The notes: a model not told the origin generated them from the letters alone. Shown: positions 1 through 8,993, counted from the stretch's first letter. The stretch is DNA of 53,651 nucleotides from JAPUDQ01 sp039916485 (GCA_039916485.1 JBDSLH010000005.1:1-53651), one strand, 5' to 3'. Numbers and translations are program-made.

Positions 1-1320
1 ATCGATACCTTCGAAGCTAGTTGCGACGTTTTCAAGATCACGCATACGCTCTACGAAGTTTTCCGCTGAGATGTTTCGTGCGCCAGGACGTGCTGCAGAT
101 AATGCGTCACAGACACGGACAATCAACGCCTCTGGTGTAGTTGCATCAATATCATCGTGGTGGGCTTCGATAGCGTGTGCGATGTCATCACTCATGCCAT
201 ATTTGCGAGCAAGATCTGCTCCAATATGATGATGTTTACCTTCAATCTTGTGTGTGACGGCTTTACCGACATCATGGAGTAATGTGGCTGTCTTTGCTAC
301 ACGAGTATCGGCTCCGATTTCTTCAGCAATCAAACCAGCCATATGTGCCATCTCGGTGCTATGTTTTAGGACATTCTGGCCATAACTGGTTCTGAATTTT
401 AGCTCACCGAGTAGTCGGATCATCTCAACTGGGATGCCGACGACACCAACTTCACGTGCCGCATCTTCTCCTGCACGGGTAATCTCTTTATCGATTTCTT
501 TTTGAGCTTTTTCAACGACTTCTTCGATACGTGCTGGGTGGACACGACCATCTTTCATCAACATTTCCAAGCTAATCCTCGCTACTTGTCGTCGAATAGG
601 GTCAAATGAGCTAAGGATAATCATGCCTGGCGTGTCATCGACAAGGATATCGACACCGGTAGCTCGCTGTAGGGCTTGGATATTACGGCCTTCTTTACCA
701 ATGATACGGCCCTTCATCTCATCATCTGTCAATTTGACCGCAGTAACTGTCCGCTCGGCAGTTACATCAGAACTCATACGCTCCATAGCACTGACAAGGA
801 TGGTCTGTGCGCGCTCTTCGGCATCAAGCATCGCGTCTTTTTGTAGTTTTGATACCAGACCAATAAGATCTTGTTTTATATCACGCTCAGTCATCTGCAT
901 GAGCTTGTCAGCGGCATCTTTTTTGGTCAGTTTTGCAATCTTTTCGAGCTTATCTTGCTGCTTTGTGCGAATATCGCGAATTTCATCTTTGAGCGTCTCA
1001 ACTTCATCCTCTTGAGATCGAAGTCTCTCAACTCGTTTATCGAGCTCGTCAATTTTGCGATCAAGATTTGTCTCACGATCAGCTATACGTGATTCAGATT
1101 TTTTGAATTCCTTTCGTCGCTCATCATCCTGACGTTTGACTTCATCAGCCAATTTTATTGCTTCATCTTTGGCTTTTAAGACTATGTCACTTGCCTTATG
1201 TTTTGCATTAGAGAGCAGTTTGTCTGCTTCAGCACCGGCGTTTGCCGCTTTTTTCTGGCTGTAGGCGTATGTTCCACCGGCACCCAAAAAAACTCCAATA
1301 ATTGCTAGGAGTATTTCCAT
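1..1320 (-). CDS. rny: Ribonuclease Y (3' part outside window)
   Basis: Membrane-anchored endoribonuclease that starts mRNA decay. Only the first 440 codons are in the window; family members are usually about 520 residues, so roughly the last 80 are missing. Residues 1-20 form an N-terminal membrane anchor (MEILLAIIGVFLGAGG), followed by a long charged coiled coil to about residue 190. A KH domain follows with the GxxG loop GRIIGKEGRN. Then comes an HD domain with HSTEMAHMA and LLHDVGKAV, the metal-binding His-Asp pair. The ATG at 1320 is chosen because GAAAGGA lies 8-9 nt upstream and the membrane anchor begins at once. It lies downstream of tsaB on the same strand, separated by 159 nt. Identification is very secure from the domain order. 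Confidence 0.97.
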   Translation of the reverse strand, partial: MEILLAIIGVFLGAGGTYAYSQKKAANAGAEADKLLSNAKHKASDIVLKAKDEAIKLADEVKRQDDERRKEFKKSESRIADRETNLDRKIDELDKRVERLRSQEDEVETLKDEIRDIRTKQQDKLEKIAKLTKKDAADKLMQMTERDIKQDLIGLVSKLQKDAMLDAEERAQTILVSAMERMSSDVTAERTVTAVKLTDDEMKGRIIGKEGRNIQALQRATGVDILVDDTPGMIILSSFDPIRRQVARISLEMLMKDGRVHPARIEEVVEKAQKEIDKEITRAGEDAAREVGVVGIPVEMIRLLGELKFRTSYGQNVLKHSTEMAHMAGLIAEEIGADTRVAKTATLLHDVGKAVTHKIEGKHHHIGADLARKYGMSDDIAHAIEAHHDDIDATTPEALIVRVCDALSAARPGARNISAENFVERMRDLENVATSFEGID

Positions 1321-1424
1321 TGTAGTATCCTTTCGTTTATCGACTTTCGTACCAACTGGATGGACATCGCTATCACTTCTCTAGTCCGGCTGAGTATGTA
1401 CGAAGGTCTGTCGTTTCAATTCAT

Positions 1425-1443
1425 TATGATCATGGTGATCATA
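1425..1443. promoter_or_regulatory. Perfect 8-bp inverted repeat upstream of rny
   Basis: TATGATCA, three central bases, then TGATCATA. It lies in the 159-nt gap between tsaB and rny, about 105 nt upstream of the rny start codon. It is symmetrical enough to be a protein-binding operator, and TATGAT/CATAAT strings inside it could also serve as a -10. No regulator is identified. Confidence 0.35.
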
Positions 1444-1479
1444 CCTATTGTAAATCCTTTACTACCCGGAAGGCAATAA

Positions 1480-1866
1480 TTATTTACGAGGACTGGTTAT
1501 GCGAGGCTCAGCACCGTACTCAGGGAAAACAGACGTATCGTTTTCATTGTTTCTCAAACGAACAATTCCATCTGTAATCCAATCGTCACCACTGGACCCT
1601 ACAATAGGTATCGCGAGTGAATACACAATTGAATTTGCCGTCGTCAAGCCAATACGCAGACTCGTAAAACTTCCAGGCCCTTTATAAACAATGAGACCAG
1701 AGAGTTGATTCCACGACGCATTATTTTTTTCTAGCAACAATTCAATCCGCTCAAGCAAGCCACGTGCCATATCTCTATTCGTTTGCCAATCATCACGTGC
1801 AATCTCTGTCTCATCGTAGAGCACAAGCTCAGCAACTAAGTCCGAAGTTTTAATTCCTAAAATCAT
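1480..1866 (-). CDS. tsaB: TsaB, short form (t6A tRNA modification scaffold)
   Basis: TsaB is the ASKHA-fold partner of TsaD in making N6-threonylcarbamoyladenosine at A37 of ANN-decoding tRNAs. The start (MILGIKTSDL) is the ATG at 1866, which overlaps the tsaE stop as ATGA; a longer upstream reading lies inside tsaE and is not used. The N-terminal lobe is recognisable: ILGIKTS replaces the usual ILAIDTS, and YKGPGSFTSLRIG matches the family GxGPGSFTGLRIG. At 128 residues it is far shorter than the usual 210-230 and ends soon after the first lobe. The missing Asp in ILxIDTS is compatible with a non-catalytic scaffold. tsaD is not in the window. Confidence 0.85.
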   Translation of the reverse strand: MILGIKTSDLVAELVLYDETEIARDDWQTNRDMARGLLERIELLLEKNNASWNQLSGLIVYKGPGSFTSLRIGLTTANSIVYSLAIPIVGSSGDDWITDGIVRLRNNENDTSVFPEYGAEPRITSPRK

Positions 1867-2303
1867 AGTGTCATCCCCGTGATAGTCACTATGCGGGTCT
1901 CGTCTGTTGGCGTAGACTCGATAGAAATCTTGATAGCCTCGCGCGGTAGAACGGCGCTTATCGTACTTGCCCATTCAACAACAGTGATACAACCCTGGTC
2001 TTGTAGTGACTCAGCCAGTTCATACGACATAACACCCGCGTTCGTCAGTCGATAAAAGTCATAATGAGCTAAACGAAGTCCATCACGACAATGGTATTCT
2101 CGGCTAATGGTAAAACTTGGGCTCTGGATAGTATCATCTGCCCCGAGTCCAAGACCAAGACCTTGGACAAATGTGGTCTTTCCAGCACCAACATCACCAA
2201 TCAGCTCTATACACTCTCCACCTTTTAGATGGCGAGCTACAGTAGCTCCAAGTTGTTTCATTGCGTTGCTCGTCGTAATATGCACGATAACAGTATAAAT
2301 CAT
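1863..2303 (-). CDS. tsaE: TsaE, t6A biosynthesis ATPase
   Basis: P-loop ATPase that resets the TsaB-TsaD complex during t6A synthesis. The Walker A motif GDVGAGKTT is at residues ~36-44. QSPSFTISREY corresponds to the family SPTFxLxxxY, and LAHYDFYRL to HxDxYRL. VVEWA near residue 110 is the conserved WxE-type region. The ATG at 2303 is preferred; a GTG at 2306 is directly upstream and cannot be excluded. At 146 residues the length is normal. It is transcribed with tsaB through a 4-nt overlap and is divergent from the pilus operon. Confidence 0.95.
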   Translation of the reverse strand: MIYTVIVHITTSNAMKQLGATVARHLKGGECIELIGDVGAGKTTFVQGLGLGLGADDTIQSPSFTISREYHCRDGLRLAHYDFYRLTNAGVMSYELAESLQDQGCITVVEWASTISAVLPREAIKISIESTPTDETRIVTITGMTL

Positions 2304-2340
2304 CACTCTTCTAATCTATACAACTCATGCTTATATAGGG

Positions 2341-2346
2341 TATGAT
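2341..2346 (+). promoter_or_regulatory. Candidate -10 of the pilus operon
   Basis: TATGAT lies in the tsaE/pilB divergent gap and would start transcription near 2353. No convincing -35 is seen at the right distance, so support is weak. Confidence 0.35.
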
Positions 2347-2369
2347 GGTAGCAGCCAATGGTGGGATAT

Positions 2370-2423
2370 ATGAAGAGTAAAAACCGTCGTAAACAACCGG
2401 ATATACATGAGGTCGTTGGATGA
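2370..2423 (+). CDS. Possible 17-residue leader ORF overlapping pilB start
   Basis: The ATG at 2370 opens a 17-codon basic reading frame (MKSKNRRKQPDIHEVVG) whose TGA stop overlaps the pilB ATG as ATGA. An in-frame ATG at 2358 would give 21 codons. The pilB Shine-Dalgarno (GAGG) lies inside it, so translation of the mini-ORF could gate pilB initiation. There is no ribosome-binding site for the mini-ORF itself. It may be a real leader peptide or chance. Confidence 0.3.
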   Translation: MKSKNRRKQPDIHEVVG

Positions 2424-4204
2424 AAATTTCTGATCGACAGCTCGAGAAATTGCTTCTTGAAAAACACAAGACCGATCAAGAGAGCCTTGACGAGCTCAAA
2501 ACTGAGAGTAAAGCCAATGGCAAAACCCTCCAAGAAACGGTGATAGTTCACGACGTCATATCCGATGATGAGCTCACTAAACTCTATGCGGAACAAGCTG
2601 GAATCCCATTTGTAACTATTGAAGCTCGAGATGTGACAAAACAAATTGTGTCCGCAATCCCCGAGCGTATCGCACGCCAATATTTAGCGGTTGTCTTTCG
2701 TGTAGACGAAGACGGCACGCATCACCTTGCTATGACCGACCCTGATGACTTACAGTCAATCGACTTTATTCAAAAATATACCGGTACAAAGCTTGTTATT
2801 TACGCCGCATCTCAGGACAATATACTCACCTGCCTCCAAGCGTATCGTGAAGGTTCTGAAGAGGAAATCTCAAAGACGATTCAGGTTGAAGACGAGGATA
2901 CAGAGACAGAGGTTTCTGCATCCGACATAGCCGAGGATTCCCCTATCGCACAAACAGTAAATCTGATTCTTGAGTTTGCTATTCGTGCGGGTGCAAGCGA
3001 TATCCATATTGAGCCCCGTGACGAATACGTATCGATCCGCTATCGGATCGACGGCGTGTTGCGCGAAGCCAACAAGCTACCGAAGAATGTTCATGGTGCA
3101 CTTATTTCTAGGATAAAGATTCTCAGTAACCTCAAGATCGACGAGCGTCGAGCCCCGCAAGATGGTCGATTCAAGATCAACCTTGGTGGCAAAGCCTTTG
3201 CTTTTCGTGTCAGCACACTTCCTATAACAACAGGTGAAAAGGTTGTTATGCGTATCCTCAATGAGAGTTCGAAGGCATTAACCCTTTCTGAACTTGGATT
3301 TTGGGGAATAGCCAAAGAGCGTATCGAGGATTCGATCAAACAACCGCATGGCATGATCCTTGTGACAGGTCCAACAGGATCGGGTAAATCAACGAGTCTG
3401 TTTAGCATTCTTAGTATGCTAAATGATCCGAAGGTAAACATCTCGACCGTTGAAGATCCTGTGGAATACAAGATCCCTGGCGCCAATCAAACCCAAGTCA
3501 ACCCAACTGCTGGTATGACTTTTGTAGCAGGTCTTCGAGCACTGTTGCGGCAAGACCCAAATATCATCATGGTCGGTGAGATTCGTGATGGTGAAACGGC
3601 GAACCTTGGCGTCCAAGCCGCCCTGACAGGCCACCTTGTATTTAGCACGCTTCACACCAACAACGCTGCAACTTGTTTGCCGCGTCTGCTTGACATGGGA
3701 ATTGAACCGTTTTTGATAGCCAGTACAGTCCGTGCAGTTGTCGGACAGCGCCTAGTCAGAATGCTTTGTGTCGCTTGTAGAGAAGAATTCGCACCTGACG
3801 AAGCCAAGATTAAAGAGATCGAACAACTCTTCAATCTTTCCGAATCCAACTATATGTCTATTATCCATGACCTTGAGCAACAAGCAGCCAAAGAGAACAT
3901 CGGTAAAAGTCTCAAAGACCAGCCATTATCAACTGACGGTAGTACTATCAAAAAGCTATACCGTGAGCATGAAGGCGGATGTTCTGAGTGTAACGGATCG
4001 GGATACACTGGTCGTCGAGGTATATACGAAGTACTAGCCAATACAAATGAACTTCAAAAACTTATTGTGAGCAATGCGACAAGTAACGATATCCAGGATC
4101 AAGCTATCAAAGAAGATATGATTACTATGCAGCTTGATGGCCTCGTCAAAACACTGCGCGGCGTCACCAGCATCGAAGAAATCTTGAGAGTCACGAGAGA
4201 ATAA
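2420..4204 (+). CDS. pilB: PilB/GspE type IV pilus assembly ATPase
   Basis: Cytoplasmic hexameric ATPase that drives pilus extension. The N-terminal GspE-like domain spans residues ~1-150 and a secretion-ATPase domain follows. Visible motifs are Walker A GPTGSGKST near residue 317, the Asp box (VEDPVEY), Walker B-type MVGEIRDGETA, and the His box (FSTLHTN). A zinc-binding pair, CVAC near 449 and CSEC near 520, is typical of PilB/GspE and not of retraction ATPases. At 594 residues it is full length. It overlaps pilC by one base (TAATG). No PilT is seen in the window. Confidence 0.96.
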   Translation: MKISDRQLEKLLLEKHKTDQESLDELKTESKANGKTLQETVIVHDVISDDELTKLYAEQAGIPFVTIEARDVTKQIVSAIPERIARQYLAVVFRVDEDGTHHLAMTDPDDLQSIDFIQKYTGTKLVIYAASQDNILTCLQAYREGSEEEISKTIQVEDEDTETEVSASDIAEDSPIAQTVNLILEFAIRAGASDIHIEPRDEYVSIRYRIDGVLREANKLPKNVHGALISRIKILSNLKIDERRAPQDGRFKINLGGKAFAFRVSTLPITTGEKVVMRILNESSKALTLSELGFWGIAKERIEDSIKQPHGMILVTGPTGSGKSTSLFSILSMLNDPKVNISTVEDPVEYKIPGANQTQVNPTAGMTFVAGLRALLRQDPNIIMVGEIRDGETANLGVQAALTGHLVFSTLHTNNAATCLPRLLDMGIEPFLIASTVRAVVGQRLVRMLCVACREEFAPDEAKIKEIEQLFNLSESNYMSIIHDLEQQAAKENIGKSLKDQPLSTDGSTIKKLYREHEGGCSECNGSGYTGRRGIYEVLANTNELQKLIVSNATSNDIQDQAIKEDMITMQLDGLVKTLRGVTSIEEILRVTRE

Positions 4205-5418
4205 TGGCACGATTTGCATTTAGTGCTCAAACAAAAGATGGCCAAGTGATCAATGGCCACCTTGAAGCGTTGACGAGAGAACTTGCTACAGAAACAATCA
4301 TAAAACAAGGCCACCGACCAATCTCAATCACGCAGGATTCAGGTAAAACTGAGCTATTGTCATTTCTCAAGCCTAAAGTAAAAAGTGGTGACCTTGTTAT
4401 CTTTACCCGGCAATTGAGCACTATGGTAAGCGCAGGAGTTCCGCTCTTGCGGGCGCTCAATACACTGACCGAACAAACAGAAAATAAAACATTTAAAGAA
4501 ACCTTGCAAGCCATCACAAAAGATATTCAGTCTGGTACCGCCCTCGGTGATTCGTTTGGCAAACATCCAAAAGTATTTAGTGATGTCTACGTCAACATGG
4601 TACGCGCGGGTGAAGCTGGTGGAATTCTTGATGACATTCTCAAACGTTTAGCCGTCCAGCAGGAAAAGAACGACTCAATCAAAAAAAAGGTAAAAAGCGC
4701 GATGACATATCCTATAATTTTACTGGTTATCACCATCGGGGCCTTCTTTGGACTCATGCTCTTTGTCATCCCTAACATTGGGGATATATTGCTCGATCTT
4801 GGCGGGCCTGATGCCCAGCTACCTATGATCACCCAAGTGATGCTCGCTATAAGTACTTTTATGGTATCAAAGTGGTACATCCTGCTAGGAGTAACTGCAG
4901 TACTCGTGGTTGTTTCCCGTAGATACCTCAGTACAAAGCAAGGTAAAAAACAGTTTCATTATGCGATTCTTCATGTTCCTGTGCTGGGCACGGTAGTAAA
5001 AAAGGTAGCTGTCGCTCGATTCGCACGTACGTTTTCGTCACTCATCGGTGCCGGGGTAAACATGCTCGAAACGTTACGGGTCACCGGTAACTCAATTGGT
5101 AACGAAGCCTTCAAGGCTGAGCTCGAAAAGGGTGCATCAGCAGTTACGGGTGGACAGCAACTGTCTGCGGCTTTAGCAAAAAGTAGCCTCTTCCCAGGTA
5201 TAGTCCCGCAAATGCTTGCGGTTGGTGAAGAAACTGGTAAGACTGCTGATATTCTCATTAAAATTGCCGATTTTTACGAAGAAGAAGTTGATGCTACGAT
5301 CGCGAGTATCAGCTCAATCATAGAACCGGTTATGATCGTCTTTATGGGCGGCATGGTCGGACTGGTAGCTGTGAGCGTCATGGGTCCAATAGCAAGCCTT
5401 TCACAGAACATACAATGA
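4204..5418 (+). CDS. pilC: PilC/GspF inner-membrane platform protein
   Basis: Polytopic membrane protein that couples the PilB motor to pilin insertion. Two GspF repeats are visible: the first with FTRQLSTMVSAGVPLLRAL near residue 65, the second with FARTFSSLIGAGVNMLE near residue 275. Each is followed by hydrophobic segments (residues ~165-195, ~215-235 and ~370-395). At 404 residues the length is standard. The stop overlaps the next ATG as ATGA, so translation is probably coupled. Confidence 0.96.
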   Translation: MARFAFSAQTKDGQVINGHLEALTRELATETIIKQGHRPISITQDSGKTELLSFLKPKVKSGDLVIFTRQLSTMVSAGVPLLRALNTLTEQTENKTFKETLQAITKDIQSGTALGDSFGKHPKVFSDVYVNMVRAGEAGGILDDILKRLAVQQEKNDSIKKKVKSAMTYPIILLVITIGAFFGLMLFVIPNIGDILLDLGGPDAQLPMITQVMLAISTFMVSKWYILLGVTAVLVVVSRRYLSTKQGKKQFHYAILHVPVLGTVVKKVAVARFARTFSSLIGAGVNMLETLRVTGNSIGNEAFKAELEKGASAVTGGQQLSAALAKSSLFPGIVPQMLAVGEETGKTADILIKIADFYEEEVDATIASISSIIEPVMIVFMGGMVGLVAVSVMGPIASLSQNIQ

Positions 5419-5894
5419 TGCATACATCTAATAACTCACATAATGGCTATACAATCGTGGAGCTTATTATCATCATGACGGTACTTGGTATGTTGTTTGC
5501 TGTACTGTTTCTATTTATCCCGGATTCGCAACTACGTGCGCGAGATAAAGAGCGAGAGACTGATGTCAGCGCCATGCGAGGCAGACTCGAGGAAGTCTAC
5601 CAGGACGTGGGCGCCTATCCTTCGCAAATAACATCGTCTACCTTCACTCGGCTTGATCCAGAGACTCTCAACGATCCAAATGGCGTCATCATAGCAAACA
5701 ACACACCGGTGTCTGACGAGGCTACCGCGAGACTTACTACGAACCCTAGCAAAACTGGCCCTCAATATACCTACACTGCGTATCCTACTTCATGCGTCAA
5801 TAATTGCGTTGGCTATATTCTTAAAGGTTTTATAGAGCAACCATCGCAAAAAACGCCAAATCCATATGTTGTAAGTGGGTTAAACAATAACTAA
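5415..5894 (+). CDS. Minor type IV pseudopilin
   Basis: Class III signal sequence: a short leader ending in Gly, then YTIVELIIIMTVLGML. Glu is at mature position 5 and a hydrophobic N-terminal helix follows, as prepilin peptidase substrates require. The mature +1 residue is Tyr instead of the usual Phe. The globular part carries two Cys (CVNNC) and resembles the other pilins here (DVGAYPSQI compares with NDKGAYPQW in the 8512 pilin). At 159 residues it is probably a minor pilin. It is translationally coupled to pilC. Confidence 0.9.
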   Translation: MMHTSNNSHNGYTIVELIIIMTVLGMLFAVLFLFIPDSQLRARDKERETDVSAMRGRLEEVYQDVGAYPSQITSSTFTRLDPETLNDPNGVIIANNTPVSDEATARLTTNPSKTGPQYTYTAYPTSCVNNCVGYILKGFIEQPSQKTPNPYVVSGLNNN

Positions 5895-5895
5895 C

Positions 5896-6327
5896 ATGAA
5901 ACAGCCCACTATGCGTATCAGTCAGACAGCCGGGTTCACGCTCATAGAGCTAATTGTGACAATTGCTGTGATCGGGATTCTCTTGCCTGTGGTGATCATG
6001 TTCCTTAATGCTATTAACACGATGAACGGTCGCGCAAACACGCTCAGCACTGTGAATGCTTATGCAGAAAACAGGATAGAAGCCTTCCGCAGTGCTGGAT
6101 TCCAATCGGTTCCAATTACGGCTGGAGCTGTGGCATTCACTGGCACCGAATCATTGCCCGAGGGAGTCCCGAAACCAAAAAGTGCCACCTACGAAGTGAC
6201 CTATGCACAGTCTGGCAATACTTCAGTCAAAAAGATCGTTATTATAACCAATTTTCGCTCACCATCAGGTACTGAAACCAAAAAATTTATAACGTATTTA
6301 GGAGAACTCGGTGTTGGGCAACAGTAA
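5896..6327 (+). CDS. Minor type IV pseudopilin (GspI/PilV-like)
   Basis: Prepilin leader MKQPTMRISQTAG, then FTLIELIVTIAVIGILLPV with Glu5. The mature region is about 130 residues with no cysteine. It starts one base after the preceding stop. Its position second in a block of four minor pilins suggests a role in the pilus priming tip. It could correspond to GspI/PilV, but the sequence alone does not settle this. Confidence 0.87.
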   Translation: MKQPTMRISQTAGFTLIELIVTIAVIGILLPVVIMFLNAINTMNGRANTLSTVNAYAENRIEAFRSAGFQSVPITAGAVAFTGTESLPEGVPKPKSATYEVTYAQSGNTSVKKIVIITNFRSPSGTETKKFITYLGELGVGQQ

Positions 6328-7012
6328 ACATCGCACTCAGCGACAGTCTGGCTTTACACTACCCGAAGTGATTATTACACTCTTAATTATCGCAATTCTG
6401 AGTGCAGCACTCATGACTATCTATTTTCTGTTTTTTAACCAGACAATTCGCAATAGTTATCATGCCCGGCTGGCTGTAGAATCGCAAAGCATTTTGAGAC
6501 TCATCGTTGAGGAACTACGTGTTAGTTCTGGGGTTCACGCAGTTAGCAAGCCAGACTCCTATGTCGTTGGAGGTGGCGCCAATTGGTCAACAAGCAACTC
6601 AAACCTCGTTCTCATTATTGCAACGCCCGCTGTGGATATCAATAATAATGTCCTATACAACACTAGTGCCGGTGAGCCATATATAAACGAACTCGTGTAC
6701 TACGCTACCAACGGCACACTGTACCGTCGTCAGTTAGCTGATAGCTCAGCTGTTGGCAATAAATATAAGACAAGTTGTCCCCCGGCAAATATTTCACCCA
6801 CCTGTCCACAGGACGCCTTGTTAACAAATCATTTTAAGTCACTCTCATTTAAGTTTTTTGATCAAGATAACACACTCATCCCCGAATCTTCCGGTGATAT
6901 CACGCAGGCACGCTCAATAGAACTGACAATAGACATGGAACACAAAACGTTCGGGGAAACAGTAAACTATACCAACACCATCCGCATGACAATGAGGAAT
7001 AATCAATTATGA
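6311..7012 (+). CDS. Minor type IV pseudopilin (PilW/GspJ-like)
   Basis: Starts at a GTG overlapping the previous gene by 17 nt. A leader ending QSG is followed by FTLPEVIITLLIIAILSAAL with Glu5 and Pro4. At 233 residues it is larger than the other minor pilins, as PilW/GspJ proteins are. Two Cys (CPPANISPTC) probably form a disulfide loop. A 4-nt overlap couples it to the next gene. Confidence 0.87.
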   Translation: MLGNSKHRTQRQSGFTLPEVIITLLIIAILSAALMTIYFLFFNQTIRNSYHARLAVESQSILRLIVEELRVSSGVHAVSKPDSYVVGGGANWSTSNSNLVLIIATPAVDINNNVLYNTSAGEPYINELVYYATNGTLYRRQLADSSAVGNKYKTSCPPANISPTCPQDALLTNHFKSLSFKFFDQDNTLIPESSGDITQARSIELTIDMEHKTFGETVNYTNTIRMTMRNNQL

Positions 7013-8412
7013 GCAATCGAATATATAGCCGAGAGCGAGGATTTATACTGGTGACGATCATGTTACTAACCGCCTTTGTATTTGTGGTTAGTCTTGCTAC
7101 TTCACAACTCGCGGTCAACAACCTCCGTGCTGCCAACCTGGAGTCGTTCCGTGTAAACGCACAGTTCGCTGCCGACGCTGGTGCAGACATGGCTATGTAC
7201 GATATCAACCAAGGCTTAGTGTCGGGGACAGAGTGGTTCGGGACAGGTGGCACGGAAATTACTGTAGCTGATGAGGCTTCGTATAAAACCACCTACAAAG
7301 CTACAGTCACAAACCAAACAATAAATGGGCTGAGCCGAAAAGTCTTAAAAGTTACCGGCAAAACATATAGCCCCAAGACTAGTACTCCAGCCGTATCATC
7401 TCGCACATACACCATGCTTGCACGTCCTGTCGAGGCTGGAGATTTCTCGGTTGTTACTGGTGTGGGTGGTCTAGTTATGCAAAATAGCTCTAAGATTATT
7501 GGAGGTAGTGTCTTTGTCAACGGTACCATCACTATGACTGGTTCATCTCAAATTGGTTTAACTAACTCTCCCGTAGATGTTTCAGTTGCTCACCAAAGCT
7601 GTCCAATTGGGGGCGGTGCGGGATATCCTACGCAGTGTTCATCGGGCAATGGCCAGCCAATTAGCATTTCAAATCCGGCGTGGATATATGGAGAAGTTAA
7701 AGCACAAAACCAAACAAACGGTTCACGCATGTCTAACACTGGCTTGGTGGCAAATAGTACCGTTGCTCCTCTCGCCTTACCGACGCACGACAGAGCTGCC
7801 CAAAAATCTGCAATAAATGTTGCCAACAACCTCACCGGAGCAAGCGCGAGTTGTACAACTAATGGAGGAACTAAGACGTGGAATGCAAATACCAAAATAA
7901 CAGGTAACGTAACTGTAAATAAAACCTGTACCGTAACTGTACTTGGTGATGTTTGGATTACTGGAGACGTTAGTATGTCACAGTCAGGAACTATTAAACC
8001 CTCTAATATTCTTGTTACACCGCCAGTAATAATGGTGGATGGGACTGTGTCATTAGCTAATTCTTCTGCCTTCGCATCAACAACCGTCAGCAGTCCCGTT
8101 GGCTTTCGTGTTATAACATACAAGAATAGTCTCAATGACCCAGATGTGGTTCCATCTGGCGTTGATCTCTTTAACAGTAGTTCTATTGAAACCATTACTC
8201 TTGCTCAATCATCGTCTGGTCCTAATACAGAGTTTTATGCAAAATGGTCGAAAGTAGGTATAGGTAACGGCGGTGGAGTTGGTGCCGTAACAGGTCAAAC
8301 AATTCAATTAAGTAACTCTGCCTCAATCACGTTTGGGGCAAAAGTTAGTGGTGTTCCAAGCATCAAAGGTTGGGTGCTCGAATCCTATCGACGTGATTAC
8401 ACTCCCCTCTGA
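7009..8412 (+). CDS. PilX/GspK-like tip pseudopilin with large beta-rich domain
   Basis: Leader MSNRIYSRERG, then FILVTIMLLTAFVFVVSLA. The fifth mature residue is Thr where the other pilins have Glu. GspK/PilX-type pilins that sit at the tip also lack Glu5, so this is probably the tip or initiator subunit. AADAGADMAMYDINQGL is typical of the PilX N-terminal region. The rest, to residue 467, is rich in Ser, Thr, Gly and Asn with beta-helix-like repeats (ITMTGSSQIG, VSMSQSGTI, VSLANSSAF). It may be an exposed adhesive or substrate-binding domain. Confidence 0.85.
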   Translation: MSNRIYSRERGFILVTIMLLTAFVFVVSLATSQLAVNNLRAANLESFRVNAQFAADAGADMAMYDINQGLVSGTEWFGTGGTEITVADEASYKTTYKATVTNQTINGLSRKVLKVTGKTYSPKTSTPAVSSRTYTMLARPVEAGDFSVVTGVGGLVMQNSSKIIGGSVFVNGTITMTGSSQIGLTNSPVDVSVAHQSCPIGGGAGYPTQCSSGNGQPISISNPAWIYGEVKAQNQTNGSRMSNTGLVANSTVAPLALPTHDRAAQKSAINVANNLTGASASCTTNGGTKTWNANTKITGNVTVNKTCTVTVLGDVWITGDVSMSQSGTIKPSNILVTPPVIMVDGTVSLANSSAFASTTVSSPVGFRVITYKNSLNDPDVVPSGVDLFNSSSIETITLAQSSSGPNTEFYAKWSKVGIGNGGGVGAVTGQTIQLSNSASITFGAKVSGVPSIKGWVLESYRRDYTPL

Positions 8413-8423
8413 TACAGAAGGTC

Positions 8424-8451
8424 TTGACGAGTCCGCAAGAAACACTATACT
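8424..8451 (+). promoter_or_regulatory. Sigma-70-type promoter of the major pilin
   Basis: TTGACG at 8424-8429, a 16-nt spacer, and TATACT at 8446-8451. This gives a leader of about 55 nt before the pilin, whose Shine-Dalgarno is the strong AAGGGGGG. Confidence 0.8.
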
Positions 8452-8511
8452 TATGCTTAAGATCTCGTATTTATACTAACGGATCAGTATCAATCTAAAA
8501 GGGGGGCATTC

Positions 8512-8985
8512 ATGCTCAAAAAATATTCACAAAAAGGTTTCACGATCGTCGAGCTTTTGATCGTCATCGTCGTCATCGGTATTCTCGCCGCATTGGTTCT
8601 CAACACCTTCTCAGGTGCTCAGAAGCGTGCTCGAGACACTGAACGGACTGGAGACATCAATGCGTTAGCAACACAGCTAGAGGTCTACTACAACGACAAG
8701 GGTGCATACCCACAGTGGACACAGATCAATGATGAAGCTAAGGCAAAAACAGCATTTCCGGGTCTTGATGTAGGCGCCATGAACGCACCATCAAACAGCG
8801 TAGACTTTGACCTAGCCTCTACAGCATCTGCAAATACAGGGCAATACGGTTACCAAGCGTTCCAGAGCAACGGCACAACACCATGTGTAGCAGACGATGC
8901 TTGTGCAAAATTCACCCTAACGTACCAAAAGGAAGAACTTAAAGGGTCAGAAACAAACCCACGAAGCAAAAACAGCTTAAACTAG
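8512..8985 (+). CDS. Major type IV pilin
   Basis: MLKKYSQKG leader, then the classic FTIVELLIVIVVIGILAALV with Glu5. The mature protein is about 148 residues. RARDTERTGDINALATQLE and YYNDKGAYP are typical of the PilE/GspG-like fold in Gram-positive and CPR pilins. There are two Cys, CVADDAC, near the C-terminus. It has its own consensus promoter, a very strong Shine-Dalgarno and a long terminator directly downstream. That isolated, high-output arrangement marks it as the probable main structural pilin, unlike the four coupled minor pilins upstream. Confidence 0.93.
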   Translation: MLKKYSQKGFTIVELLIVIVVIGILAALVLNTFSGAQKRARDTERTGDINALATQLEVYYNDKGAYPQWTQINDEAKAKTAFPGLDVGAMNAPSNSVDFDLASTASANTGQYGYQAFQSNGTTPCVADDACAKFTLTYQKEELKGSETNPRSKNSLN

Positions 8986-8993
8986 TTCCGATC

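Noticed and set aside
1480..1974. Longer TsaB start
   Set aside because: The extension lies in the tsaE coding region and lacks TsaB similarity; the ATG at 1866 overlaps the tsaE stop as ATGA.
7590..8195. 201-codon minus-strand frame opposite the tip pilin
   Set aside because: Antisense shadow; no start signals and the plus strand is clearly coding.
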